Source: Lachnospiraceae bacterium (GTDB taxonomy: Bacteria; Bacillota; Clostridia; Lachnospirales; Lachnospiraceae). From it: a DNA stretch of 64,000 bases. This document shows positions 35,768 through 43,711 of this stretch, in pieces. Numbering within the stretch: the first letter of the stretch is position 1; every line of letters begins with the position of its first letter. A model generated the notes under the pieces. The model searched no databases. It was not told where the DNA came from and saw nothing but the letters and a program-made list of their open reading frames with translations. The stretch is from contig JAFSXC010000044.1 in assembly GCA_017450105.1 (NCBI GenBank), forward strand, positions 1-64,000, written 5' to 3'. Position numbers and translations under genes: made by a program.

Positions 35768-36229
35768 TCAGCCTTCTCCTTTCTGTGCCGGCGCCTCACC
35801 GCTGTTTGCCGGAGCTGCCGGCTTCGGCGGCACCTTCGGGGCCGGCTTTGGCGGCGCCTTCGGCCGGTCTACCTTAAGCGGTGTTTCCTGACGGATCCGG
35901 TAAAGCTTGTTGTCATAATCCAGATTGATCATACGGATCTTCACACCGAAAAGCTCCTTCATCTCGTTCTCATAAAGGAAGGCGTAGGGGTAGAACTCCG
36001 TAATGCTGCTGACCTCCACCTCCGGATCGATGACGATGCGAAGGCTCTTCAGAAGATAGCTTCCGTCATCCGCCGCAAAGGAATAGGACAGCTCATATTT
36101 TTTTTCCACATAGGCCGCACAGGCCTGGGAAAGCCGGAAGCCCTGTTTTTTCATCTTCATCGTATGATCCAGAAGCTCCTCCGGCTCTATCGTTATCAGT
36201 TCATTTTCGGGACAGATCACTTCCGCCAT
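35768..36229 (-). CDS. echD: Ech hydrogenase NuoC-like subunit
   Basis: A 153-residue subunit of the complex I 30-kDa family. The family motif is reduced to YPYAFLYENEMKELFGVKIRMINL, read at about residues 83-106. A Pro/Ala/Lys-rich tail (about 125-153) follows. It helps hold the small and large subunits at the membrane arm. Start and the echC stop share one base, so the two genes are coupled. Confidence 0.9.
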   Translation of the reverse strand: MAEVICPENELITIEPEELLDHTMKMKKQGFRLSQACAAYVEKKYELSYSFAADDGSYLLKSLRIVIDPEVEVSSITEFYPYAFLYENEMKELFGVKIRMINLDYDNKLYRIRQETPLKVDRPKAPPKPAPKVPPKPAAPANSGEAPAQKGEG

Positions 36230-36732
36230 TAATTCTCTCCCTCCTTCTTTCCGGCCTCTTTCGAAGCCGCAGCAAGCTCCGCCTCGCTCACTCCCTGCTT
36301 CACGCGCTGGTCGTGGATATCGGAACGCTTCTGGAACAGCTCCACCGCCTGCACGATCCCGTCGATGATCGACTGGGGTCTCGCCGCGCAGCCCGGAACG
36401 TAGATATCCACCGGCACGACCTTATCCGCTCCGCCGAGAATATTATAGGCATCCTTGAATACTCCGCCGGTACAGGCGCAGGTTCCGACCGCCACCACGA
36501 CCTTCGGCCGCGGCATCTGGTCATAAATCTGCTTTACCACCGGCTCACACTGGGCGTTGATCCCGCCGGTCAGGAGCAATATATCCGCCTGCATCGGGTC
36601 TCCGGTATTGACAACACCGAAGCGCTCCGCATCATACACCGGCGTAAGGCACGCCAGAACCTCAATATCACAGCCGTTACAGCTCGCCCCGTCGTAATGG
36701 ATCACCCAGGGCGATTTTTTTACCTTTCCCAT
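36229..36732 (-). CDS. echC: Ech hydrogenase small subunit
   Basis: A 167-residue NuoB-like subunit that carries the proximal [4Fe-4S] cluster. The ligands are visible as CNGCDIEVL near the start, GTCACTGG in the middle and VPGCAARPQ later. It is shorter than soluble hydrogenase small subunits, as expected for group 4. ATG 36732 has GGGAGG seven bases upstream. A C-terminal Lys/Glu-rich tail follows the core. Confidence 0.94.
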   Translation of the reverse strand: MGKVKKSPWVIHYDGASCNGCDIEVLACLTPVYDAERFGVVNTGDPMQADILLLTGGINAQCEPVVKQIYDQMPRPKVVVAVGTCACTGGVFKDAYNILGGADKVVPVDIYVPGCAARPQSIIDGIVQAVELFQKRSDIHDQRVKQGVSEAELAAASKEAGKKEGEN

Positions 36733-36744
36733 GTTGGCACCTCC

Positions 36745-37620
36745 CTACAGCAGCTTCCGTCTGGTAATCATCAGGATCAGAAGGTTGATCCCCGCCGCCA
36801 GACTCGTCACGATCCAGGTCACCCGCAGCAGAACGTACCATTTGACCCGGGCCGAGGTATTGTCGATCAGGATCTCCAAAAACCAGACCGCCAGAACCAC
36901 AACCACCGCTACCACATAGCTGATGGGATTACTGTTCACGATAAACAGGCCGAGGACCGAAAGCAGGAACACGTTCTCATACCATTCCGTAATCTGGTAG
37001 AGCGCCAGATTCCGGGAGCCCAGCTCCGTCGTGATTCCCTTGACCACCTCCTGATGCGCATGGTGGGAGGTCGAGAGGTCGAAGGGGCTTTTCCGCATCT
37101 TGATCGTCAGAATAAACACATAGGCGATGAAGAAGCCCGGCAGATACAGGATCGAGCTGTTGTGCGCTCCGATGATCTCCGACACATTAAAGGTCTTGTT
37201 CGCCAGATAAAATCCCACGCAGGCCAGCAGCACCGCCGGTTCATAGGCCATCATCTGTAAGAGCTCCCGGTTCGCGCCGAGCGTCGAGCTGGGCGAATAG
37301 GTAACCGATCCCGCGAAGACCAGGAAGGTCGCTCCGGTGGACAGCAGGAAGAAGCACAGCATGATATCCGATCCCGCGTAGAAAAGGCAGCCCGTGAAGA
37401 TCTGCAGGATGAAGAAGGTCACGATGAGGAGCGTCTGCGCCTTATTCACAACGATGGTCTGTTTGTTCATCAGCTTCCTTACATCATAGAAGGGCTGAAG
37501 CACCGGGGGCCCGACACGGCCCTGCATACGCGCGGAGATCTTCCGCTCCAGACCCTCCAGGAGTCCTCCGACAAAGGGCGCCAGCACAAGAAAGCAGATC
37601 ACAGAAATGACTGATGTCAT
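36745..37620 (-). CDS. echB: Ech hydrogenase NuoH-like membrane subunit
   Basis: A 291-residue protein with about eight transmembrane segments, related to complex I NuoH, which connects the hydrogenase arm to the ion pump. The first cytoplasmic loop ERKISARMQGRVGPP is the typical motif. A later loop KSPFDLSTSHHAHQEVVKG matches the acidic/aromatic loop of the family. Its start overlaps the echA stop by four bases. Confidence 0.95.
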   Translation of the reverse strand: MTSVISVICFLVLAPFVGGLLEGLERKISARMQGRVGPPVLQPFYDVRKLMNKQTIVVNKAQTLLIVTFFILQIFTGCLFYAGSDIMLCFFLLSTGATFLVFAGSVTYSPSSTLGANRELLQMMAYEPAVLLACVGFYLANKTFNVSEIIGAHNSSILYLPGFFIAYVFILTIKMRKSPFDLSTSHHAHQEVVKGITTELGSRNLALYQITEWYENVFLLSVLGLFIVNSNPISYVVAVVVVLAVWFLEILIDNTSARVKWYVLLRVTWIVTSLAAGINLLILMITRRKLL

Positions 37621-39527
37621 AATAACGCACCTCCCACGATCACCGACAGCATCACCATGATCACTGCCGCTGCTATCATACTGCAGGGGAACATCAGCTT
37701 CCTCTGCCCGAAATAATTCTTAAAGTACCAGTTCGACAGAACCAGCTCCTTCGGCTTTCCGAAGGAGTCCGTAAAGGAACGGTTATCTCCCTCATTCACA
37801 CCGTGCATGTACGACGGCTTTTCGTTCGTCCGGATCCGCTTCATATAGCGGTAGGCGATGAGCGGCACAAGAAATACGACCATGATGATGATCACGAGGA
37901 CGTACAGCAGGCTCTGGGGCAGCACGGACACAGCGGTTCCGAACATTTCCGAGAGAAGCGGCTCCACATAGATCTTCGACAGCAGCGGGAACAGAATACA
38001 CAGCGCCACCATCAGTCCCGCGTGGATCGTAAGCGAGATCATCTCGTTTCTCTTTGTAATATCCTTGATCGGCCCCTCCTCCGTCGAGGAGATCAGCTTG
38101 TTCAGCCACTTGGTCCAGTAGAACAGCGTTGTCGCCGAGCCGAAGCAGATAAAGACCACGAGAATAATATTTCCCTCATCCACCGAGGCTCTGAGCGCCG
38201 ACCATTTCGATATCAGCATACCAAACGGCGCCAGGAACATCCCGACGATACCGATGAACATGAACTGTCCGAGACGCGGCAGCCGGTAGATCAGGCCGTG
38301 CATATCCTCCACATCCCGGGAATGCATCGCGTTTTCGGTTGCGCCGATATCCTGGAACAACAGACTCTTGCTGATGGCATGGAAGATCATCAGAAACACG
38401 CCGGCCCACAGGGTTTCCGCCTGGCCCACGCCGGCGCAGGCCGTCATCAGCCCGAGGTTTGATACCGTGGACAGAGCCAGCACCTTCTTTCCGTCGCTCT
38501 GGGCGATCGCCATCAAAGAAGCCGCCAGGAACGTAAAACCGCCGACAAAGGCCACCATCATTCCGGTCGTCGTCCCGCTCATCGCCGGGGACAATCGGAA
38601 CAGGATATAAATTCCGGCCTTTACCATCGTCGCCGAGTGTAAAAGCGCAGACGACGGCGTCGGAGCCACCATCGCGCCCATCAGCCACTTGGAGAACGGT
38701 AATTGCGCCGCCTTGGTCAGCGCCGCGAAGGCAAAGAGGGCGATACACAGGGTAATCGAATTATAGTAGGGTCCTCTGGAGACGATGGTCTGAAGATTCA
38801 GATTACCATAGGTCAGAGACAGATAGACGATTCCGACAGCCAGTGCCGTTCCTCCGAGGAGGTTCATCCACAGCGCACGGAAGGAGTTTTCGATCGCTTC
38901 GTCTGTTTTGGTATAGCCGATCAGAAGGAAGGAGCAGACCGAGGTCATCTCCCAGAAAAGATCGATCCAGTTAAGACTGGAGCTTAACACAAAGCCGAAC
39001 ATGGCTCCGAGGAACAGGAACAGGAGCATGAAGAAATAATATCTCCGATCCTGGAATTCGAGATGGTGGTGGTGGTAGCCGTGCATATAGCCCACGGCAT
39101 AGATAATGATCAACCCGCCGATCAGCCCGACGATAATACACATCAGGATCGCGAGATGGTCAATGTAGATATGGTTGATCCGCTCGGTTTCGGGACCGAA
39201 GAGCTCGAGCCAGGCCAGCATAAGCGTCGGCACTATGGTCAGAAGGCTGATCCAGTAACGCTTATACTTAAAGCACAGGATGGTCACGATCACCATCAGG
39301 AGAAGCTCCGCTCCCAGCATGATCATATCTACGATATGAGTATCGTAGTACAGCGCTATCGGCTTCTGTCCTCCCATGATCCACTGGATCACAAGCACCG
39401 CTACTCCGCCCATGATCACAAGAGCGGAAATATAGGCAATGGCATTCCGGACCTTATTTACCCGGATACAGAACATCAGTATCGATACCAGAAAGGGAAA
39501 ACAGATCAAAAACGGTACGACAAGCAT
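37617..39527 (-). CDS. echA: Ech hydrogenase NuoL-like ion-pumping subunit
   Basis: A 636-residue membrane protein with about sixteen hydrophobic segments, of the antiporter-like NuoL/MrpA family. The family core WEMTSVCSFLLIGYTKT (membrane glutamate) and KAAQLPFSKWLMGAM with SSALLHSATMVKAGIYIL (lysine and histidine) are kept, so ion translocation is expected. It is first in the ech-hyp-ABC-RND run, with an AAGGAG ribosome site and a promoter at 39568-39596. The order echABCDEF matches the group 4e Ech operon. Confidence 0.95.
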   Translation of the reverse strand: MLVVPFLICFPFLVSILMFCIRVNKVRNAIAYISALVIMGGVAVLVIQWIMGGQKPIALYYDTHIVDMIMLGAELLLMVIVTILCFKYKRYWISLLTIVPTLMLAWLELFGPETERINHIYIDHLAILMCIIVGLIGGLIIIYAVGYMHGYHHHHLEFQDRRYYFFMLLFLFLGAMFGFVLSSSLNWIDLFWEMTSVCSFLLIGYTKTDEAIENSFRALWMNLLGGTALAVGIVYLSLTYGNLNLQTIVSRGPYYNSITLCIALFAFAALTKAAQLPFSKWLMGAMVAPTPSSALLHSATMVKAGIYILFRLSPAMSGTTTGMMVAFVGGFTFLAASLMAIAQSDGKKVLALSTVSNLGLMTACAGVGQAETLWAGVFLMIFHAISKSLLFQDIGATENAMHSRDVEDMHGLIYRLPRLGQFMFIGIVGMFLAPFGMLISKWSALRASVDEGNIILVVFICFGSATTLFYWTKWLNKLISSTEEGPIKDITKRNEMISLTIHAGLMVALCILFPLLSKIYVEPLLSEMFGTAVSVLPQSLLYVLVIIIMVVFLVPLIAYRYMKRIRTNEKPSYMHGVNEGDNRSFTDSFGKPKELVLSNWYFKNYFGQRKLMFPCSMIAAAVIMVMLSVIVGGALL

Positions 39528-39567
39528 ATTCCTATCGACTCCTTTCCTTGTTTAAGCAATCAATTCT

Positions 39568-39596
39568 ATTGTATCAAGGGTTGGAGGAAAGTTCAA
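39568..39596 (-). promoter_or_regulatory. Promoter of the ech operon
   Basis: Minus strand -35 TTGAAC (39591-39596), 17-base spacer, -10 TACAAT (39568-39573). The expected start near 39561 gives a 35-base leader to the echA ATG. It is the only strong promoter I see for the 14 genes that follow; the HAD gene ends 36 bases upstream. Confidence 0.75.
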
Positions 39597-39632
39597 GAGG
39601 AAGTGGCTTATCGGTAATCGGTCTCTCGCCAG

Positions 39633-40502
39633 CTATTCCATAATTGAATCGATCAGTTCCGCTACTCCGTCATGAATATTGTCCTTTGCAACGATATCCG
39701 CGGCTTCCTTCACTTCCCCGCTCGCATTTCCCATGGCAGCTCCTACTCCGGCGAAACGGATCATGTCGAGGTCGTTTTCGCTGTCGCCCACGGCCATGCA
39801 CTGGTCCACGGAAAGGCCCAGGTGCTTCAGCAGAAAGTCAAGGGCTCTGGCCTTGGACACGGCTTCGTCCGTAAACTCCAGGTTCATATAGCCGCCGGAA
39901 ACCACCCGAAGGGTTTTGTCCGCTGTAAGGAAGTCCTGAACCTCGCGGCGGTCCGTCTGATAAAAGGCCGGCGGGAAATTCATTGTCACCTTCTGCACCG
40001 GATTCTTCCTTTCTCTTAAGAAGGCCGAAATATCGGAAACCGTTTTTCTGGTTCCGTGAAGATAATATTTCAGCTCATCCGGCATGGCGAGCTCATCGAT
40101 GTACTTAAGCACATGCTCGTCCGTATAGCCGTCGCCGTTCATGAAGACGTCAAAATGGACCTTCTTTGTCAAAAGAAAGTCACAGATCCCGGCCACCTTT
40201 TCATAGTCCATGCTGTGTTCAAACAGGCAGGTCTTTTCGTTTTGGTCAAACTCATAGACACCGGCCCCGTTGGTGGTAACCGCATAGCGGATCGGCGTAT
40301 CCTTTACATACTCCGGAAGGATCCCGCAGAAGGGCCGTCCCGTGGACAGGACCACATGGATCCCGTTCTCCTCTGCCCTTCGAACCGCTTCCTTGTTTCT
40401 TTCCGAAACGGCGCTTCTCTCGTTCAGATAAGTACCGTCCAGGTCCAGCGCAATGAGGCGGACCCTTTTTAATGCATTTTTATCCGTCATGTATCCTATC
40501 AT
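39633..40502 (-). CDS. Cof-type HAD-IIB phosphatase
   Basis: A 289-residue haloacid dehalogenase phosphatase. Motif I is LIALDLDGTYLNE, with the nucleophile Asp; motif II is VVLSTGRP; motif IV is AVGDSENDLDMI. The cap between is of the C2B type. Such proteins act on small sugar phosphates, FMN or similar in the cytoplasm; the substrate is not predictable here. Start may be ATG 40502 or ATG 40490 (AGGA upstream of the latter). It is separate from the ech operon, which has its own promoter. Confidence 0.9.
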   Translation of the reverse strand: MIGYMTDKNALKRVRLIALDLDGTYLNERSAVSERNKEAVRRAEENGIHVVLSTGRPFCGILPEYVKDTPIRYAVTTNGAGVYEFDQNEKTCLFEHSMDYEKVAGICDFLLTKKVHFDVFMNGDGYTDEHVLKYIDELAMPDELKYYLHGTRKTVSDISAFLRERKNPVQKVTMNFPPAFYQTDRREVQDFLTADKTLRVVSGGYMNLEFTDEAVSKARALDFLLKHLGLSVDQCMAVGDSENDLDMIRFAGVGAAMGNASGEVKEAADIVAKDNIHDGVAELIDSIME

Positions 40503-40521
40503 AGCAGAGAATCCGGCTTTC

Positions 40522-40551
40522 TTGCAAGCACAGCCCCTCCCATGCTATACT
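40522..40551 (+). promoter_or_regulatory. Promoter of htrA
   Basis: Plus strand -35 TTGCAA (40522-40527), 18-base spacer, -10 TATACT (40546-40551), about 115 bases before the htrA ATG. The remaining leader (40560-40650) is T-rich with nothing clear in it. Confidence 0.6.
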
Positions 40552-40674
40552 CATTTTCACAAAACAAACACAATTTCCCCTTTTTTTCTTCACACTTTCA
40601 TCAAAATCAAAACACAGGTTTCTTTTATCCTGTTTTCAGAGTCAAGCATCCGATGATGAAAGGAGAACGAAAAA

Positions 40675-42102
40675 ATGAGTGCTGAGAAAACAAAACGCTT
40701 TTTTGCAAGCTTGGGAAAATTATCATTAACCGCGGCCTTATGCGGAGCGATCGGAGGGGGAACCTTCGTAGGTGTTACAAAGCTCGTGGACGGGAATGAA
40801 AATAAGGAAGCCCGGACGGCGGCTGTGGAGGCTCCGGCGAGAGAAGCGGAACCCGATGAAGGAGGGAAGGCAGACGCGCAGGAAGAAGATAAGCGCCTCG
40901 TTAGCAGCTCGGCCGATGACCGGGTAGAGGAGGTAGCTCCCTCCGGCAGCTCGGTTTCGGAGGTGGCCAGGGCGGCCATGCCCTCCATCGTATCGGTGAC
41001 CGTAAAGACCCAGGGCGAGTATACGGATATGTTCGGACGCTCCACCGGTCAGATGTACGAATCCGAGGGAGCCGGCAGCGGGATCCTCGTAGCGCAAGAA
41101 AACGGATATCTCTATATTGTGACGAATAACCACGTGGTTGCCGGAGCTACAGAGGTTTCGGCAGAGTTCATCGACGGGGAGGCGGCAGACGCCGAGGTCC
41201 TCGGAACGGACTCCAAAAACGATCTGGCTGTGATCCGGATCTCGGACGAGGATCTTAAGGCGGAAACAAAGGATGCGGTCCGGCTTGCCACCATCGGCGA
41301 TTCCGATGCTCTTTCGGTGGGTGACGAGGTCATCGCCATAGGAAACGCCCTCGGCTACGGCCAGTCCGTGACGACCGGTATCGTTTCGGCTCTGAACCGC
41401 GAGGTTGCCGGGCAGGATCCCACAACCGGCCAGGCGGTTTCCCAGAAGCTGATCCAGACCGACGCAGCCATCAATCCCGGAAACTCCGGCGGTGCCCTTC
41501 TCAATACAAAGGGTGAGGTTGTCGGCATCAACTCCTCCAAGTACGCGGATACGACCGTAGAGGGTATGTGCTTCGCGATCCCCGTAAACGCGGCAAAGGA
41601 AATCGTTACCGCCATTATCCAGGGAACCTATGAGGAGCTGCAGAAATCGGCAGGCTATCTCGGTATCTCCTGCATCGATGTAACCAGCGATGTGTCCAAA
41701 AACTATAATATGCCGGAGGGCGTTTACATTGCCAATATTGCCGAGAACTCCGCAGCAAAGAAGGCCGGCCTGATGGAGGGTCAGATCATCACGGAGTTCA
41801 ACGGGGAAAAGGTGACCAGCTCGGCAGCGCTTTCCGAAATGATCGGGAGTCTGAAGGGCGGCGATGAGGCCACATTAAAGGTCATGACCGCAAACCAGGG
41901 AACCTATGAGGAAGAGACGATAACCGTCACCCTCGGAAACCGGGGCGATTATGAAGAAACCGAAAAAACGGACGAGAAGGAGGAGGCTCCGGAAATGGAA
42001 AAGCCGGAGACAGCGGAACCGGAATATCCGGGCGGCTCATTTTATGAAGGAAACGGGATGGAAGGCTTCGAGGATTTCTTCGGAAGATTCTTCGGAAGAT
42101 AA
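40675..42102 (+). CDS. htrA: HtrA/DegP-like membrane-anchored serine protease
   Basis: A 475-residue envelope quality-control protease. Order: short cytoplasmic start, one transmembrane anchor (about 16-36), charged linker (40-95), trypsin-like domain with triad H153 (NNHVVAG), D183 (NDLAVI) and S271 (GNSGG), PDZ domain (about 325-430) and a Glu/Gly-rich tail. All three catalytic residues are present. ATG 40675 has AAAGGAG nine bases upstream. Single-gene promoter upstream and terminator at 42360 downstream. Heat or CssRS-type control cannot be judged from the leader. Confidence 0.95.
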   Translation: MSAEKTKRFFASLGKLSLTAALCGAIGGGTFVGVTKLVDGNENKEARTAAVEAPAREAEPDEGGKADAQEEDKRLVSSSADDRVEEVAPSGSSVSEVARAAMPSIVSVTVKTQGEYTDMFGRSTGQMYESEGAGSGILVAQENGYLYIVTNNHVVAGATEVSAEFIDGEAADAEVLGTDSKNDLAVIRISDEDLKAETKDAVRLATIGDSDALSVGDEVIAIGNALGYGQSVTTGIVSALNREVAGQDPTTGQAVSQKLIQTDAAINPGNSGGALLNTKGEVVGINSSKYADTTVEGMCFAIPVNAAKEIVTAIIQGTYEELQKSAGYLGISCIDVTSDVSKNYNMPEGVYIANIAENSAAKKAGLMEGQIITEFNGEKVTSSAALSEMIGSLKGGDEATLKVMTANQGTYEEETITVTLGNRGDYEETEKTDEKEEAPEMEKPETAEPEYPGGSFYEGNGMEGFEDFFGRFFGR

Positions 42103-42352
42103 GCGGGAGGAGCAGAGAATCCTCCAGGAGGAACTGAATATCCTGAAAGACGGCATCTGCCAGGGGAGGAATCACCTCCCCTGTCCGGTGCCTTATTATG
42201 TTTCCGGTGACAGCATCTATTATCAGATCATCCAAGACGGCCTTCTCATCGAGGTCTACCACGACCGTCTCCTCTATTACCGCAAAGAAACGGGGCTCTG
42301 TCCTTACCAGAGCCCCCGGATAATAAAACGTTCTGCAATTGTCACTGTCTGA
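42044..42352 (+). CDS. Possible small gene overlapping the htrA end
   Basis: A 102-residue frame that overlaps the last 59 bases of htrA in another frame and runs 250 bases beyond it. The part after 42102 has base and codon use like neighbouring genes and reads as a tyrosine-rich soluble peptide (YYVSGDSIYYQIIQDGLLI, then VYHDRLLYYRKE). Its TGA lies 8 bases before a good terminator, so it would be co-transcribed with htrA. Against it, no strong ribosome site is seen at ATG 42044, and a hairpin (42292-42316) lies inside the frame. The true start may be a non-ATG codon after AGGAGG at 42126-42131. Confidence 0.4.
   Translation: MKETGWKASRISSEDSSEDKREEQRILQEELNILKDGICQGRNHLPCPVPYYVSGDSIYYQIIQDGLLIEVYHDRLLYYRKETGLCPYQSPRIIKRSAIVTV
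42292..42316 (-). terminator. Hairpin, possible terminator of the GH-like gene
   Basis: A perfect 9-bp stem GGGGCTCTG/CAGAGCCCC with 7-base loop. On the minus strand it is followed by the broken T-run GTTTCTTT, 76 bases after the 42392 stop. Confidence 0.45.
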
Positions 42353-42359
42353 TTTGGCC

Positions 42360-42402
42360 ATGTGCCGCATAAACTGTCCCGGCGGCACATTCTATTCTTT
42401 TT
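42360..42402 (+). terminator. Terminator of htrA
   Basis: A 9-bp stem ATGTGCCGC/GCGGCACAT (42360-42368 and 42383-42391) with TCTATTCTTTTTC after it on the plus strand. Its tail overlaps the end of the convergent gene at 42392. Confidence 0.75.
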
Positions 42403-43708
42403 CAAATGCATCCCAGGAATAATGTCCTGACGGATCCCAGATCAGCCACTCCGTCATCCCGCATTTGTAGACCGCCTCGATCTGCTCCCGTACCTCCTCG
42501 GGTCCGCATTCCCTGTAATGCTCCAGATAATCCGCCGTAAAATCCTGCAGCCAGGGACGTACATTTACATGCTCGCCCTCCAGAAGATGGTTCGATTTCA
42601 TCAGAGACTGGTAAACCGTCTCCCCGGGCTCCATATCCGGGTATTTGATCCCGAAGGACCCGTCTGCATAGTGGGAGGGATAGACCATCGGACTGATCGC
42701 ATCCGCCGCAAGCGTAAGGTTACGGTAGTCCTGGCCGATGATGTCGCTGTCCGTCTCGGAGCTGATCACGGTTCCGAATACATCCAGCGAGAAGGGGATC
42801 CCGATCTCCTCGAATTCCTCCCTGCACCGCTTCGCAAAGCCAAGGACCGCCTCCTGCCTTCCCTTTCCGTCTCTTCCGGCCATCTCGTCCGTCACCGCCG
42901 AGGGATAGCGGACATAGTCAAACTGGATTTCATCGATCCCGTTCTCGGCACAGTCCCGCGCCACCTCCAGAAGGTAGGAGCAGGCCTCCTCATTCGCCGG
43001 GTCGATCCAGGAATTTCCCTTATCGTCGGTATAGACCGAGCCGTCCGGATTTTTCAGTACCCATTCCTTTTTTGTCTCCCGGATGTAGGGATCCCGAAAG
43101 GCCACCAGCCGCCCGATCGTATAAATTCCCCGGTCGTGAAGAACCCCGATCATCCCGGGCAGATCCGCAAGCGCCATGCGCACGGACCCGGCCTCCGTCA
43201 CCATAGGAGAATCCGTTTCGAACACGACCCGGCCTTCATCATCCTTCACATCAAATACGATCGTATTCAGCTCGGTTCCGTCCATGTGGGAAAGGAAATT
43301 CTCTTCCCGGATCTTTTTCGTCCCCATGGCCCAGGCGGAAACATAGATTCCCTTGACGGCCTCGGGAGCAAATTCGGTCTTCAGATACTCACGGGGACCT
43401 GTGGAACCGTCTCCCACGGCTTCCGTATCCTCCGCAGTTTCCGTTTCCTCCGGCTCCTTTGCCTCCGAAGCCGCCGGAGACTCTGTCCCGGCCTCCGAAG
43501 ACTCTTCCCCCTCCGAGGTCTCCTTTATTTCGATGTATTTCCGCAAATCCAAAGCTCCTGCGTTCGCCTCCTTCAAGGCCTCCGCTTCCGCCGCGTCCGC
43601 TGCTGCCTCTCCGCCCTTTTGTGCCGGCGGACCGTCCGGCTTTCCGGAGCAGCCCGTCAGACACAGAAGAAGCGCTGATGCAAGAACCGTCTTTATGATC
43701 CGACGCAC
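42392..43708 (-). CDS. Glycoside-hydrolase-like lipoprotein (DUF4015 type)
   Basis: A 438-residue exported protein with a lipobox (LCLTGC, Cys near residue 20), a long Glu/Ala/Thr-rich linker (25-110) and a TIM-barrel domain like the putative glycoside hydrolases of the DUF4015 family (KGIYVSAWAMG through YSWDAFEKE). Acidic motifs at strand ends, such as DEIQFDYVRYPS, are where such enzymes hold catalytic residues. It starts with GTG at 43708, three bases after the aspS stop and with GGAGG about 11 bases upstream, so it is cotranscribed with aspS. Polysaccharide target unknown. Confidence 0.85.
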   Translation of the reverse strand: MRRIIKTVLASALLLCLTGCSGKPDGPPAQKGGEAAADAAEAEALKEANAGALDLRKYIEIKETSEGEESSEAGTESPAASEAKEPEETETAEDTEAVGDGSTGPREYLKTEFAPEAVKGIYVSAWAMGTKKIREENFLSHMDGTELNTIVFDVKDDEGRVVFETDSPMVTEAGSVRMALADLPGMIGVLHDRGIYTIGRLVAFRDPYIRETKKEWVLKNPDGSVYTDDKGNSWIDPANEEACSYLLEVARDCAENGIDEIQFDYVRYPSAVTDEMAGRDGKGRQEAVLGFAKRCREEFEEIGIPFSLDVFGTVISSETDSDIIGQDYRNLTLAADAISPMVYPSHYADGSFGIKYPDMEPGETVYQSLMKSNHLLEGEHVNVRPWLQDFTADYLEHYRECGPEEVREQIEAVYKCGMTEWLIWDPSGHYSWDAFEKE

Positions 43709-43711
43709 CCC

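Noticed and set aside
34678..39527. Respiratory complex I (nuo) operon
   Set aside because: Only six subunits are present, the large subunit keeps both CxxC nickel motifs, and hyp genes follow, so it is an Ech hydrogenase.
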